A stretch of DNA of 64,000 bases from DATBRC01 sp036560485 (lineage in GTDB: Bacteria > Pseudomonadota > Gammaproteobacteria > Burkholderiales > Burkholderiaceae_D), in the NCBI GenBank assembly GCA_036560485.1, contig DATBRC010000041.1, forward strand, positions 32,569-96,568. The letters are read 5' to 3'. The notes below the pieces were generated by a model, which saw only the letters and a program-made list of their open reading frames with translations, was not told the DNA's origin and searched no databases. Position 1 is the stretch's first letter. Each line of letters opens with the position of its first letter. Below are positions 36,655 to 44,319 of the stretch, one piece after another. Position numbers and translations under genes: made by a program.

Positions 36655-37098
36655 ATGCAGCCAAATCCATATAAAGCACCCGTCGCCGATCTCACAGATA
36701 GCGCCACTGAAACAAAAAGATTCATTTGGTGGAAGATTTATTTTTTCCTTATAACCGCAATAAGTGCAATTGGCCTCGTCGCAATTTTATTAAGCAAAAC
36801 TGTTGGGTGGCTAGACTATCTGGCAGTACCTATTTCCTTAATCGGAACTGTAGGACTATTCGGTTATGCCTTTAATAGAAAAATATTGCTCCCTAAATTT
36901 TGGCTTTATTTCGTCGTCGTTGATTTGAGTTTTTCCATAGCATACGAATTTCTTGGCAAAGTAGATTTGTCTGACGGCATGGCACAAAATGGACATGTTA
37001 TTTCAGCCATCATTGGATGGTTATTTTCATTCCCAGGATATTACGCAATATTTAGATATAGCTCACCGTCAACCGATCCTTGGCATATTCGGCAATAA
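36655..37098 (+). CDS. Small membrane protein with NPYKAP start, unknown function
   Basis: A 147-residue protein opening MQPNPYKAP; an NPYxAP N-terminus occurs on many unrelated small bacterial membrane proteins. Four hydrophobic helices are seen (about 27-46, 53-73, 80-98 and 115-135). The gene is AT-rich relative to hslO and ftsB, and has a Shine-Dalgarno AGGA ten bases upstream. I do not recognise its family. It starts an AT-rich block of orphan genes. Confidence 0.75.
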   Translation: MQPNPYKAPVADLTDSATETKRFIWWKIYFFLITAISAIGLVAILLSKTVGWLDYLAVPISLIGTVGLFGYAFNRKILLPKFWLYFVVVDLSFSIAYEFLGKVDLSDGMAQNGHVISAIIGWLFSFPGYYAIFRYSSPSTDPWHIRQ

Positions 37099-37291
37099 AA
37101 CTCCAGCTCAAAGATCAAATGAAGGGTGAAGCCGGCACAAATACGACATTCCATTAATTATTCAATAGTGACCAGATGAGAGTTGTACTTACCTGGCAAT
37201 TCGATTTCGACGCATTCGCCTGCCAATTTAAAAATTAGCTGAGTAGAAGCTCTTGTATGCTTTGTAAACGAATGCTTCAAAGGGATAGAAA

Positions 37292-37861
37292 GTGAATTTA
37301 AATAAATTAAAAAATGTTCGTATTTTCATCATCACGGCCTCCGTGCTGATGCCAGCCATCGGATTTGGACAAACAAGTACTAGCGATACCGCTTCATTTG
37401 AAGTTCCACAATACTTTCTAGGTACATTTGAAGACTTGGTACCCGATCGTGTTGGTGGCAAAACGCCGAATACAACCTTTAGGATCAAATGTGGCGCATC
37501 AACCAAATGCACAGTTGGATTTCGTGAAGGTAGCGAACAGCAGTTGCACGCAGCTCCAATACAAGAGCTGAAATTCGCGAAGACTGCGTTGAAGTATGCA
37601 AAAGAACATAGAGAAGTGAAGCCAGAATCTTATAACGCTTGGGTGGCACAAAATTTACGGCCATTATTAAACTCGGATGCCGATATAGAGTCATGCATCG
37701 ACCTTCGTATGGAGTCAGCTCCGGCTGGATACATATTGCTTTGCCGACTTACTAAAGATCCTTGGAATAGAGGGACAGTAATCATGCTAGGAACAGAGAT
37801 GTCTAGCTGCGGAGAGCTATTTTGCAGTTACAGTATTTATCCTGCATTTCGAAAACAATAA
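37292..37861 (+). CDS. Hypothetical exported protein
   Basis: A 189-residue protein with GTG start (AAGGGATAG upstream). The signal peptide is plausible: basic MNLNKLKNVR, hydrophobic IFIITASVLMPAIGF, cleavage near GFGQ. The mature part contains six cysteines, including CGASTKC, ESCIDL, LLCRL and SSCGELFC, suggesting disulfide bonds in the periplasm. No family recognised. AT-rich, as is its upstream neighbour. The six cysteines and length could suit a small secreted effector, inhibitor or immunity-type protein, but nothing directly supports that. Confidence 0.68.
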   Translation: MNLNKLKNVRIFIITASVLMPAIGFGQTSTSDTASFEVPQYFLGTFEDLVPDRVGGKTPNTTFRIKCGASTKCTVGFREGSEQQLHAAPIQELKFAKTALKYAKEHREVKPESYNAWVAQNLRPLLNSDADIESCIDLRMESAPAGYILLCRLTKDPWNRGTVIMLGTEMSSCGELFCSYSIYPAFRKQ

Positions 37862-38257
37862 ATCAGCCACATAAAGAGATAAATGCCTAACGTATCACTC
37901 AGCGCAGACGCAAAATTGCTCCGGTTATATGGACGTTGAATGTTCGCTTCTTGAGAAGTCGTATGTCCGCAATGGACAAGATGCGTCACTCATATACCAT
38001 GCAGTATCCTACTGTGAGATCAGCTCTCTTCGATTTGCCTCCCCAAGTTTTTTCGCAAAATTTATCGGAAGTCATCAATATACTTTCGATACCTGGTATG
38101 GAAATCACCTACAGAGCAGCCCCTCCAAAACTATTTCCCATCAGCATCAAGATGTAACTTACTCACAACGAAAATTAACAATTGGTTGTAAATACCTGGT
38201 TACTATTGGTAATATGTCAACATAAACAGCTTTGAAGTCACATATGAATGTTGAATA
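37862..38257. other. Intergenic region, no convincing gene
   Basis: About 400 AT-rich bases. Two short overlapping frames (37929-38225 and 37936-38157) lack ribosome sites and recognisable protein features. An attC-like RYYYAAC...GTTRRRY pair occurs at 37885-37941 (see findings). Confidence 0.5.
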
Positions 38258-38536
38258 ATGATCACAACTGCCAGAGCCATCGTGTATCAAACATCAGATA
38301 ACACCAACGATAACCATATCCGTGAGACGCCTGAGTACATTCAGGCAAAACGTCTGATATGCGAAAAGGCTGCAATTCAAAATCGCCTCAGGGAAGTCGA
38401 CAAGTGTCTAAGGCAGCTGCGCACCCTTGGCGTAGATGCAACCGCGCTCGCGAGACAAGACTTGGAAGGTGAAACCAGCGGCTTCAAAAAATTGGAGAAT
38501 GCACGTCTGCATCAGCAAACAGAACTTAAATGGTAG
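38258..38536 (+). CDS. Small hypothetical protein with coiled coil
   Basis: A 92-residue frame with ATG start. The central part (about residues 28-60, rich in Glu/Lys/Arg/Leu) could form a coiled coil. No signal or family is recognised and there is only a weak ribosome site. It is the last gene of the AT-rich block before ftsB, which it faces. It may be a real orphan gene or a chance frame. Confidence 0.45.
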   Translation: MITTARAIVYQTSDNTNDNHIRETPEYIQAKRLICEKAAIQNRLREVDKCLRQLRTLGVDATALARQDLEGETSGFKKLENARLHQQTELKW

Positions 38537-38552
38537 ATGATCAAGCAATCCG

Positions 38553-38592
38553 GTAGAACCGTATAAAATCCTGTAGAGCCGTATAAAACCCA
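38553..38592. repeat. Tandem 20-bp direct repeat, two units
   Basis: GTAGAACCGTATAAAATCCT followed directly by a near copy (GTAGAGCCGTATAAAACCCA). It lies between the convergent small gene and ftsB. Confidence 0.7.
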
Positions 38593-38601
38593 TCTTATCG
38601 A

Positions 38602-38937
38602 TCACTGCTTGTTGTCCGGCTTGGCCGAGCTTTCGGAAGTGTTTTTCAATGCAACCGGCTTGCCATTCGGTTCCAGCACTTGAATAAAAATCTCGTTTTC
38701 TTTGATCATGCCCAGCTCGTAGCGAGCACGCTCTTCGACAGCGCCGGTACCTTCTTTCAAATCCTGGACTTCAGAGTTGAGTTTGTCATTGCGCGCTTTT
38801 AATTCTTCGTTTTTCTTTTGCGCGGCTGCGACTTGTTTGTCGAGATCCCATGCACGCAACCACCCTCCCTTGCCCAGCCATAGCGGATGCTGGATCAACA
38901 ACAACAAAACTACCAGGGAGAGTGTGATCAATCGCAT
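38602..38937 (-). CDS. ftsB: Cell division protein FtsB
   Basis: A 111-residue bitopic protein with a short cytoplasmic start, one membrane helix (about 3-19) and a coiled coil (QVAAAQKKNEELKARNDKLN, 35-65) followed by a conserved ERARYELGMIKENE. FtsB forms the FtsQLB complex at the divisome and signals activation of septal peptidoglycan synthesis. The C-terminal tail is low complexity. Position next to eno is as in many proteobacteria. Confidence 0.94.
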   Translation of the reverse strand: MRLITLSLVVLLLLIQHPLWLGKGGWLRAWDLDKQVAAAQKKNEELKARNDKLNSEVQDLKEGTGAVEERARYELGMIKENEIFIQVLEPNGKPVALKNTSESSAKPDNKQ

Positions 38938-38985
38938 GTGTGCATTGTCATCTCATGTTGAGTTTGTGCGAAGCTTATCGGATGC

Positions 38986-39080
38986 TCCTTCCCCTTCAAG
39001 CGGAAGGTTGGGATGGGGATGGGTTGATGACACTGAAATTAACCCATCCCCACCCTGGCCCTCCCCTTGAAAGAGAGGGA
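38986..39080. repeat. Inverted repeat (G/C-run family), copy 1
   Basis: The left arm includes GGGATGGGGATGGGTT and the right arm AACCCATCCCCACCC. Outside these are CCTTCCCCTTCAAG and CTCCCCTTGAAAG. It lies between ftsB and eno; compare 46798-46834 and 51085-51166. Confidence 0.7.
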
Positions 39081-39113
39081 ACATATAGATTTACTGCCAC
39101 CTAAAGTGCTAAC

Positions 39114-40397
39114 TTACTTCAAATTATAGAACGCATTACGCCCTGGATAGCTGGCGATATCGCCCAGATCTTCTTCAATGCGAAGCAACTGGTTGTACTT
39201 CGCCATGCGATCGGAACGTGACATCGAGCCGGTTTTGATTTGCAATGCATTGGTACCGACCGCGATGTCGGCAATCGTCGAATCTTCAGTCTCGCCGGAA
39301 CGATGCGAGATCACGGCGGTGTAACCTGCACGCTTGGCCATTTCAATCGCAGCAAACGTTTCGGTCAAGGTGCCGATCTGATTAATCTTGATCAGGATCG
39401 AATTCGCGATATTTTTCTGGATGCCTTCACGCAGGATCTTGGTGTTGGTGACGAACAGATCGTCGCCGACTAATTGAATCTTTTTGCCTAAGGCCTTGGT
39501 CAATGTCGCCCAGCCATCCCAATCGTTTTCTGCCATGCCGTCTTCGATCGAGATGATCGGATACTTGTCGCACCAGGTTGCCAGCAGGTTGGTGAAGTCG
39601 GACGAAGACAAGGTCAAGCCTTCGCCATCCAGTTTGTACTTGCCGTCTTTGTAGAATTCGCTGGCTGCGCAATCCAGACCCAATGCGATTTGCGTACCTG
39701 GCTCATAACCGGCTTGCTCGATTGCCTGGATGATCAATTTGATCGCTGCTTCGTGATTGGCTACTGATGGTGCAAAGCCTCCCTCATCACCGACCGCTGT
39801 GGTCAATTTGTTTTCATGCAGGATTTTTTTCAGTGTATGGAACACTTCAGCACCGTAACGAATCGCTTCGCGGAAGCTTGGTGCGCCAACCGGGATGATC
39901 ATGAATTCCTGAATATCCAGGTTATTGTCGGCGTGCGCACCACCGTTGATGACGTTCATCATCGGTACCGGCATTTGCATCGCTGCGGAGCCGCCGAAGT
40001 AACGATACAGCGGCAAGCCGGATTCTTCGGCTGCTGCCTTGGCGACTGCCATCGATACGGCAAGCGTTGCGTTGGCGCCAAGACGTGCCTTGTTTTCTGT
40101 GCCGTCAAGATCGATCAACGTGCGATCGAGGAAAGCTTGTTCATTGGCATCCAGACCCATGATGGCTTCGGAGATTTCGGTATTGATGTTCTCGCAGGCT
40201 TTCAATACGCCTTTGCCGAAATAACGGCTCTTGTCGCCATCGCGCAATTCAATCGCTTCACGTGAACCGGTCGATGCGCCGGATGGTACCGCTGCACGGC
40301 CCATGACGCCGGATTCCAGCAACACATCACATTCGACAGTTGGATTACCGCGTGAATCGATTACTTCACGACCAATGATGTCAACAATTGCACTCAT
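39114..40397 (-). CDS. eno: Enolase
   Basis: A 427-residue enolase with VIDSRGNPTVE near the start, the LVGDDLFVTN strand and the signature LIKINQIGTLTE. It interconverts 2-phosphoglycerate and phosphoenolpyruvate with two Mg2+, and is also an RNase E degradosome partner in some bacteria. It sits in the pyrG-kdsA-eno-ftsB run with a repeat in each flank, so it may be transcribed separately from kdsA. Confidence 0.99.
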   Translation of the reverse strand: MSAIVDIIGREVIDSRGNPTVECDVLLESGVMGRAAVPSGASTGSREAIELRDGDKSRYFGKGVLKACENINTEISEAIMGLDANEQAFLDRTLIDLDGTENKARLGANATLAVSMAVAKAAAEESGLPLYRYFGGSAAMQMPVPMMNVINGGAHADNNLDIQEFMIIPVGAPSFREAIRYGAEVFHTLKKILHENKLTTAVGDEGGFAPSVANHEAAIKLIIQAIEQAGYEPGTQIALGLDCAASEFYKDGKYKLDGEGLTLSSSDFTNLLATWCDKYPIISIEDGMAENDWDGWATLTKALGKKIQLVGDDLFVTNTKILREGIQKNIANSILIKINQIGTLTETFAAIEMAKRAGYTAVISHRSGETEDSTIADIAVGTNALQIKTGSMSRSDRMAKYNQLLRIEEDLGDIASYPGRNAFYNLK

Positions 40398-40440
40398 TCA
40401 AATCTCCTCAACAAACAATAGTAAAACTGTTCTCCGACTA

Positions 40441-40558
40441 CCAGTCATTCCAGCGTGATTTAAGCTGGAATCCAGCGTCTGCTTTGTGCAGCCTTTAAAT
40501 TTATTCAGCAACACGAGCTTGCATCGCAACGTCACTGGGTTCCAGCCTTCGCTGGAAC
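40441..40558. repeat. Inverted repeat element (dRS3/REP-like), copy 2
   Basis: Two hairpins, ATTCCAGC...GCTGGAAT (40447-40471) and GTTCCAGCCTTCGCTGGAAC (40539-40558), enclose about 67 bases. Located between kdsA and eno. Confidence 0.75.
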
Positions 40559-40577
40559 GGCACAGGAAAAATTAAAT

Positions 40578-41432
40578 TTACGAAAAATCGGTCTCCAGGA
40601 AACCCGTTTTTTTCACGACACGATCAAGTTGCACCAATGTCGACAGTAATTCCTTGATGCGGCTCAATGGCACTGCATTCGGCCCATCGGATTTTGCTTC
40701 AGCCGGATTGGGATGCGTTTCCATGAACAAACCGGAAATGCCGACTGCAACGGCTGCACGTGCCAACACAGGAACGAATTCACGTTGCCCACCGGAAGAT
40801 GTACCCTGTCCGCCGGGCAATTGCACAGAATGCGTTGCGTCGAACACAACCGGGCAACCGGTCTCGCGCATGATCGCAAGAGAACGCATGTCGGATACCA
40901 GATTGTTGTATCCGAATGAAGCGCCACGTTCGCATGCCATGAAATTATCTTGCGGCAGTCCCGCTTCTTTCGCTGCGGCACGTGCTTTGTCGATCACGTT
41001 TTTCATGTCGTGCGGTGCGAGGAATTGGCCCTTCTTGATATTCACCGGTTTGCCGGATTGTGCACAAGCGGAAATGAAATCGGTTTGGCGGCATAAAAAG
41101 GCAGGCGTTTGCAATACATCGACCACTGCTGCTACCGGTTTGATCTCGTCGATTTCATGAATATCGGTCAGCACAAAAACACCGATCTCTTTTTTCACAT
41201 CGCCCAAAATCTCCAAACCCTTTTCCATGCCGAGACCGCGGAACGATGTGCCGGAAGAACGATTGGCCTTATCAAAGGAAGATTTATAAATGAATGGAAT
41301 GCCGAGCTCAGTCGTGATTTCTTTCAAGCGACCCGCGGTATCCATCGCCATCTGGCGCGATTCAATCACGCATGGTCCGGCGATCAGGAAAAATGGTTGA
41401 TCCAGCCCTACATCAAAACCGCACAGCTTCAT
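40578..41432 (-). CDS. kdsA: 2-dehydro-3-deoxyphosphooctonate aldolase (KDO-8-phosphate synthase)
   Basis: A 284-residue enzyme joining phosphoenolpyruvate and arabinose 5-phosphate for LPS inner core synthesis. Family motifs are FLIAGPCVIESR, YKSSFDKANRSS, and KSDGPNAVPLS. The non-metal form is likely, since the C-to-N substitution seen in metal-independent KdsA is consistent with the N-terminal active site IAGPCV, but I cannot fix this by eye. Its ATG overlaps the pyrG stop codon (ATGA), so it is translationally coupled. Confidence 0.97.
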   Translation of the reverse strand: MKLCGFDVGLDQPFFLIAGPCVIESRQMAMDTAGRLKEITTELGIPFIYKSSFDKANRSSGTSFRGLGMEKGLEILGDVKKEIGVFVLTDIHEIDEIKPVAAVVDVLQTPAFLCRQTDFISACAQSGKPVNIKKGQFLAPHDMKNVIDKARAAAKEAGLPQDNFMACERGASFGYNNLVSDMRSLAIMRETGCPVVFDATHSVQLPGGQGTSSGGQREFVPVLARAAVAVGISGLFMETHPNPAEAKSDGPNAVPLSRIKELLSTLVQLDRVVKKTGFLETDFS

Positions 41433-43117
41433 GCCGCCACCTTCTTTTGTGCTACTGCTGAAACAGGCGAAGCAGACGAGATTGACTGCTTATGTGCAAT
41501 CGCAGCCTTGATGAAAGAGATAAACAATGGATGACCTTCACGTGGTGTCGATTTGAACTCCGGGTGATATTGCACACCGACGTACCAAGGATGTGCATTG
41601 TCGCCGGTACGCGGCAATTCCATGATTTCGCACAAATCTTCGGTTGGCGTACGAGCTGACACCACAAGACCTGCTTCTTCCACACGCGTCAAGTAATGGT
41701 TGTTCGCTTCGTAACGATGACGATGGCGTTCAGTCACGACATTGCCGTAAATTTCTGCAGCTAATGTTCCCGGCTTCACAGCGCAAGTCTGCGCGCCCAG
41801 ACGCATGGTGCCGCCCAGATCGGAATTGGCATCGCGTTTTTCAACCTTGCCGTCATGGTTTTGCCATTCATTGATCAGCGCCACGACGGGTTGTTCGGTT
41901 TCATTATCGAACTCGGTTGAATTGGCTTTGGTCAAGCCAGCCTTGTTACGTGCGTACTCGAGCAGTGCGACTTGCATGCCGAGACAGATGCCAAGGTAAG
42001 GAATCTTGTTTTCACGTGCATAACGCGCTGCTGCGATTTTGCCTTCCACACCACGCTTGCCGAAACCGCCGGGCACCAGGATCGCATCGTATTTTTGCAA
42101 TACCGCCGTACCTTTCGCTTCGATTTCTTCCGAGTCGAGATATTCAATATTGACGCGGCTCTCGGTATGGATACCGGCGTGACGCAATGCTTCTGTGAGT
42201 GACTTGTACGATTCCGTCAGATCGACATATTTGCCGACCATGCCGATCGTGACTTCCAGCTTCGGGTTTTCCAATGCATAGACCAGCTTGTTCCACATCG
42301 TCAGGTCGGCCGGTTTTGGCGAGATGCCCAATTTTTCGCAGACGATTGCGTCCAGTCCCTGATCGTGCAGCATTTGCGGAATTTTGTAGATAGTGTCTGC
42401 ATCCCATACGGAAATGACAGCATCTTCCATCACATTGGAAAACAGCGAAATCTTCGCACGCTCATCATCCGGGATGCGACGATCAGCGCGGCACAATAAC
42501 GCGTCAGGCGAAATGCCGATTTCACGCAATTTTTGCACGCTATGTTGAGTCGGCTTGGTTTTCAGCTCGCCGGCGGAAGCAATGTACGGCACCAATGTCA
42601 GATGGATGTATGCAGCAGCATTACGGCCTGCGCGCAAGCCCAATTGACGAACTGCTTCGAGAAATGGCAGTGATTCGATATCGCCCACCGTGCCGCCAAT
42701 TTCAACGATTGCCACGTCAAAACCTTCTGCGCCACGATAGATATATTCCTGAATTTCATTGGTGATATGCGGAATCACCTGGACTGTCTTGCCCAGATAT
42801 TCACCGCGCCGCTCTTTGCGGATCACCGATTCATAAATCTGGCCGGTGGTGAAGTTATTCACCTTCCTCATCTTGGCCGTAATGAAACGCTCGTAGTGGC
42901 CGAGGTCAAGATCAGTCTCTGCGCCATCATCGGTGACGAATACTTCACCGTGCTGGAATGGACTCATCGTGCCCGGATCCACGTTGATGTACGGATCAAG
43001 TTTAAGCATGGTGACTTTGAGGCCGCGCGATTCGAGGATCGCAGCGAGGGAGGCGGCGGCAATCCCTTTACCAAGGGAAGACACAACGCCGCCAGTGACG
43101 AATACGAATTTGGTCAT
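41429..43117 (-). CDS. pyrG: CTP synthase
   Basis: A 562-residue enzyme with N-terminal synthetase domain (KFVFVTGGVVSSLGKGIAA) and C-terminal glutamine amidotransferase (nucleophile in YLGICLGMQ, His/Glu in YHPEF). It aminates UTP to CTP using glutamine. It is the first gene of the pyrG-kdsA unit. The C-terminal tail (about 545-562) is a short Ala/Val-rich extension. Confidence 0.98.
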   Translation of the reverse strand: MTKFVFVTGGVVSSLGKGIAAASLAAILESRGLKVTMLKLDPYINVDPGTMSPFQHGEVFVTDDGAETDLDLGHYERFITAKMRKVNNFTTGQIYESVIRKERRGEYLGKTVQVIPHITNEIQEYIYRGAEGFDVAIVEIGGTVGDIESLPFLEAVRQLGLRAGRNAAAYIHLTLVPYIASAGELKTKPTQHSVQKLREIGISPDALLCRADRRIPDDERAKISLFSNVMEDAVISVWDADTIYKIPQMLHDQGLDAIVCEKLGISPKPADLTMWNKLVYALENPKLEVTIGMVGKYVDLTESYKSLTEALRHAGIHTESRVNIEYLDSEEIEAKGTAVLQKYDAILVPGGFGKRGVEGKIAAARYARENKIPYLGICLGMQVALLEYARNKAGLTKANSTEFDNETEQPVVALINEWQNHDGKVEKRDANSDLGGTMRLGAQTCAVKPGTLAAEIYGNVVTERHRHRYEANNHYLTRVEEAGLVVSARTPTEDLCEIMELPRTGDNAHPWYVGVQYHPEFKSTPREGHPLFISFIKAAIAHKQSISSASPVSAVAQKKVAA

Positions 43118-43231
43118 TGCAGATGGTGCCGAACGGCACGTGCGGGAAATTGAAATTATACCTTAAACCAACCTGAATTTACCCGGCTTCCTGCGTTTTT
43201 ATGGATTTGGTTTATCTCCTGAAAACAGTAT

Positions 43232-43330
43232 TTGTCCACGAAAAACACGAAAGGCACGAAAAAGATCTGGGAAATCAACGGGTATAAGCTATTGGTTTAT
43301 TTCGTGTTTTTCGTGCTTTTCGTGGACGAA
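43232..43330. repeat. CACGAAAA-type inverted repeat
   Basis: Left arm 43232-43263 and right arm 43301-43330 are near reverse complements (GTCCACGAAAAACACGAAA core). Each arm is itself made of CACGAAA units. Translating it yields spurious short ORFs. Confidence 0.8.
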
Positions 43331-43358
43331 CACTTTTTTGTTCTGATCAAAAACGTTG

Positions 43359-44300
43359 TCATGGCGTGTAAGAAAATATCAAACGCACAAAATTCTGGGC
43401 GCCGATCGAGTTCGCTAGTCCGCGAATTTCCTTGCTACGCCGGATGACCGAGGCGCTGACGCCATATGGCGCATGGTTCCATGCCAGACCAAGTTCGGCC
43501 TCCCCGACCCAGCGTTTCGGGTCTACAGTGCGCGGATTGTTGCGTGAAAAATAGCCACCTTGCAACATCGCGTTATAACCAATCGCTGACGCATCAAGCC
43601 GCATGAACCCATGTAATGTGGCTTGATCCGGCAAAGACGGCAGGTCACCTGCACGCAAGGTTACGCCACCACCCACATCGGTAAAGATATTGCCGAAGCG
43701 GCCGTGAAGATCCGGCGTGACATCCGCCCATGAAGAAGGCTTCCAGCTAACCGGTGCGATATCGCCATAAATGATTGCACCCACTTCACTTTTCATTTGC
43801 GTACTCCAGCCCTGCGGCAAAGGCTGGTTCAATAACCTGTGAAAATTCTTCTGCACCTTTTCAGCACCTGAGCATGGCCCCATGCATCCTACATCCAACC
43901 CGATTTTGGAAGAGGTGCCATCAACGCGATGCACTTCTTTAAAAAAGCCGTCATATAACCAGCCGGCATAAGGATGATCGTACTGTCCAATCGATTGCGG
44001 CGGCAATTTGATGTCTGACGGCGTATACATATCTTGTCCGATCCGCCAGCCGTACGTCCTGGTCTGGCTGTCATCGCGTTGCGTATATTGCTGCGTGATA
44101 CGCATGCCACCGGTATAAAACCTGTCTTTTCGATTAAACATCAGACTGTCGTTGTCAATGCCGAGCAAGGTTGTGCTTTTGCCTTCCGATTTCGCTGCAT
44201 TGAAATCATCCAGGTATCGCAACATGCCTTCAGCGCTGGATTGTGCCGATACGGCAAGAAGCAAACATCCGGTTATCAATTTCAATTTTGTGTAGTGCAT
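43359..44300 (-). CDS. lpxR: LpxR family lipid A deacylase / DUF2219 outer-membrane protein
   Basis: A 313-residue beta-barrel precursor with signal peptide (cleavage near SSAEG, residue 23). Family motifs are IDNDSLMF (N50, D51), FYTGGMRITQQ, and DHPYAGWLY. The C-terminal ends in Phe-containing LIFSYTP, as barrels do. LpxR removes the 3'-acyloxyacyl group of lipid A in a Ca2+-dependent manner in Salmonella and others. The match to the active enzyme's catalytic histidine was not fully traced, so only family membership is claimed. Confidence 0.85.
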   Translation of the reverse strand: MHYTKLKLITGCLLLAVSAQSSAEGMLRYLDDFNAAKSEGKSTTLLGIDNDSLMFNRKDRFYTGGMRITQQYTQRDDSQTRTYGWRIGQDMYTPSDIKLPPQSIGQYDHPYAGWLYDGFFKEVHRVDGTSSKIGLDVGCMGPCSGAEKVQKNFHRLLNQPLPQGWSTQMKSEVGAIIYGDIAPVSWKPSSWADVTPDLHGRFGNIFTDVGGGVTLRAGDLPSLPDQATLHGFMRLDASAIGYNAMLQGGYFSRNNPRTVDPKRWVGEAELGLAWNHAPYGVSASVIRRSKEIRGLANSIGAQNFVRLIFSYTP

Positions 44301-44319
44301 AGTCTCTCAATTCAATTAT

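Noticed and set aside
37929..38225. 98-codon ORF downstream of the exported Cys-rich protein
   Set aside because: No ribosome site, an overlapping alternative frame, and no protein features such as a signal or helix.
43232..43447. Short ORF of 71 codons in the CACGAAAA repeat
   Set aside because: The protein is just the translation of the inverted repeat (TKNTKGTKK and YFVFFVLFV), without a ribosome site. Such ORFs are artefacts of this repeat.
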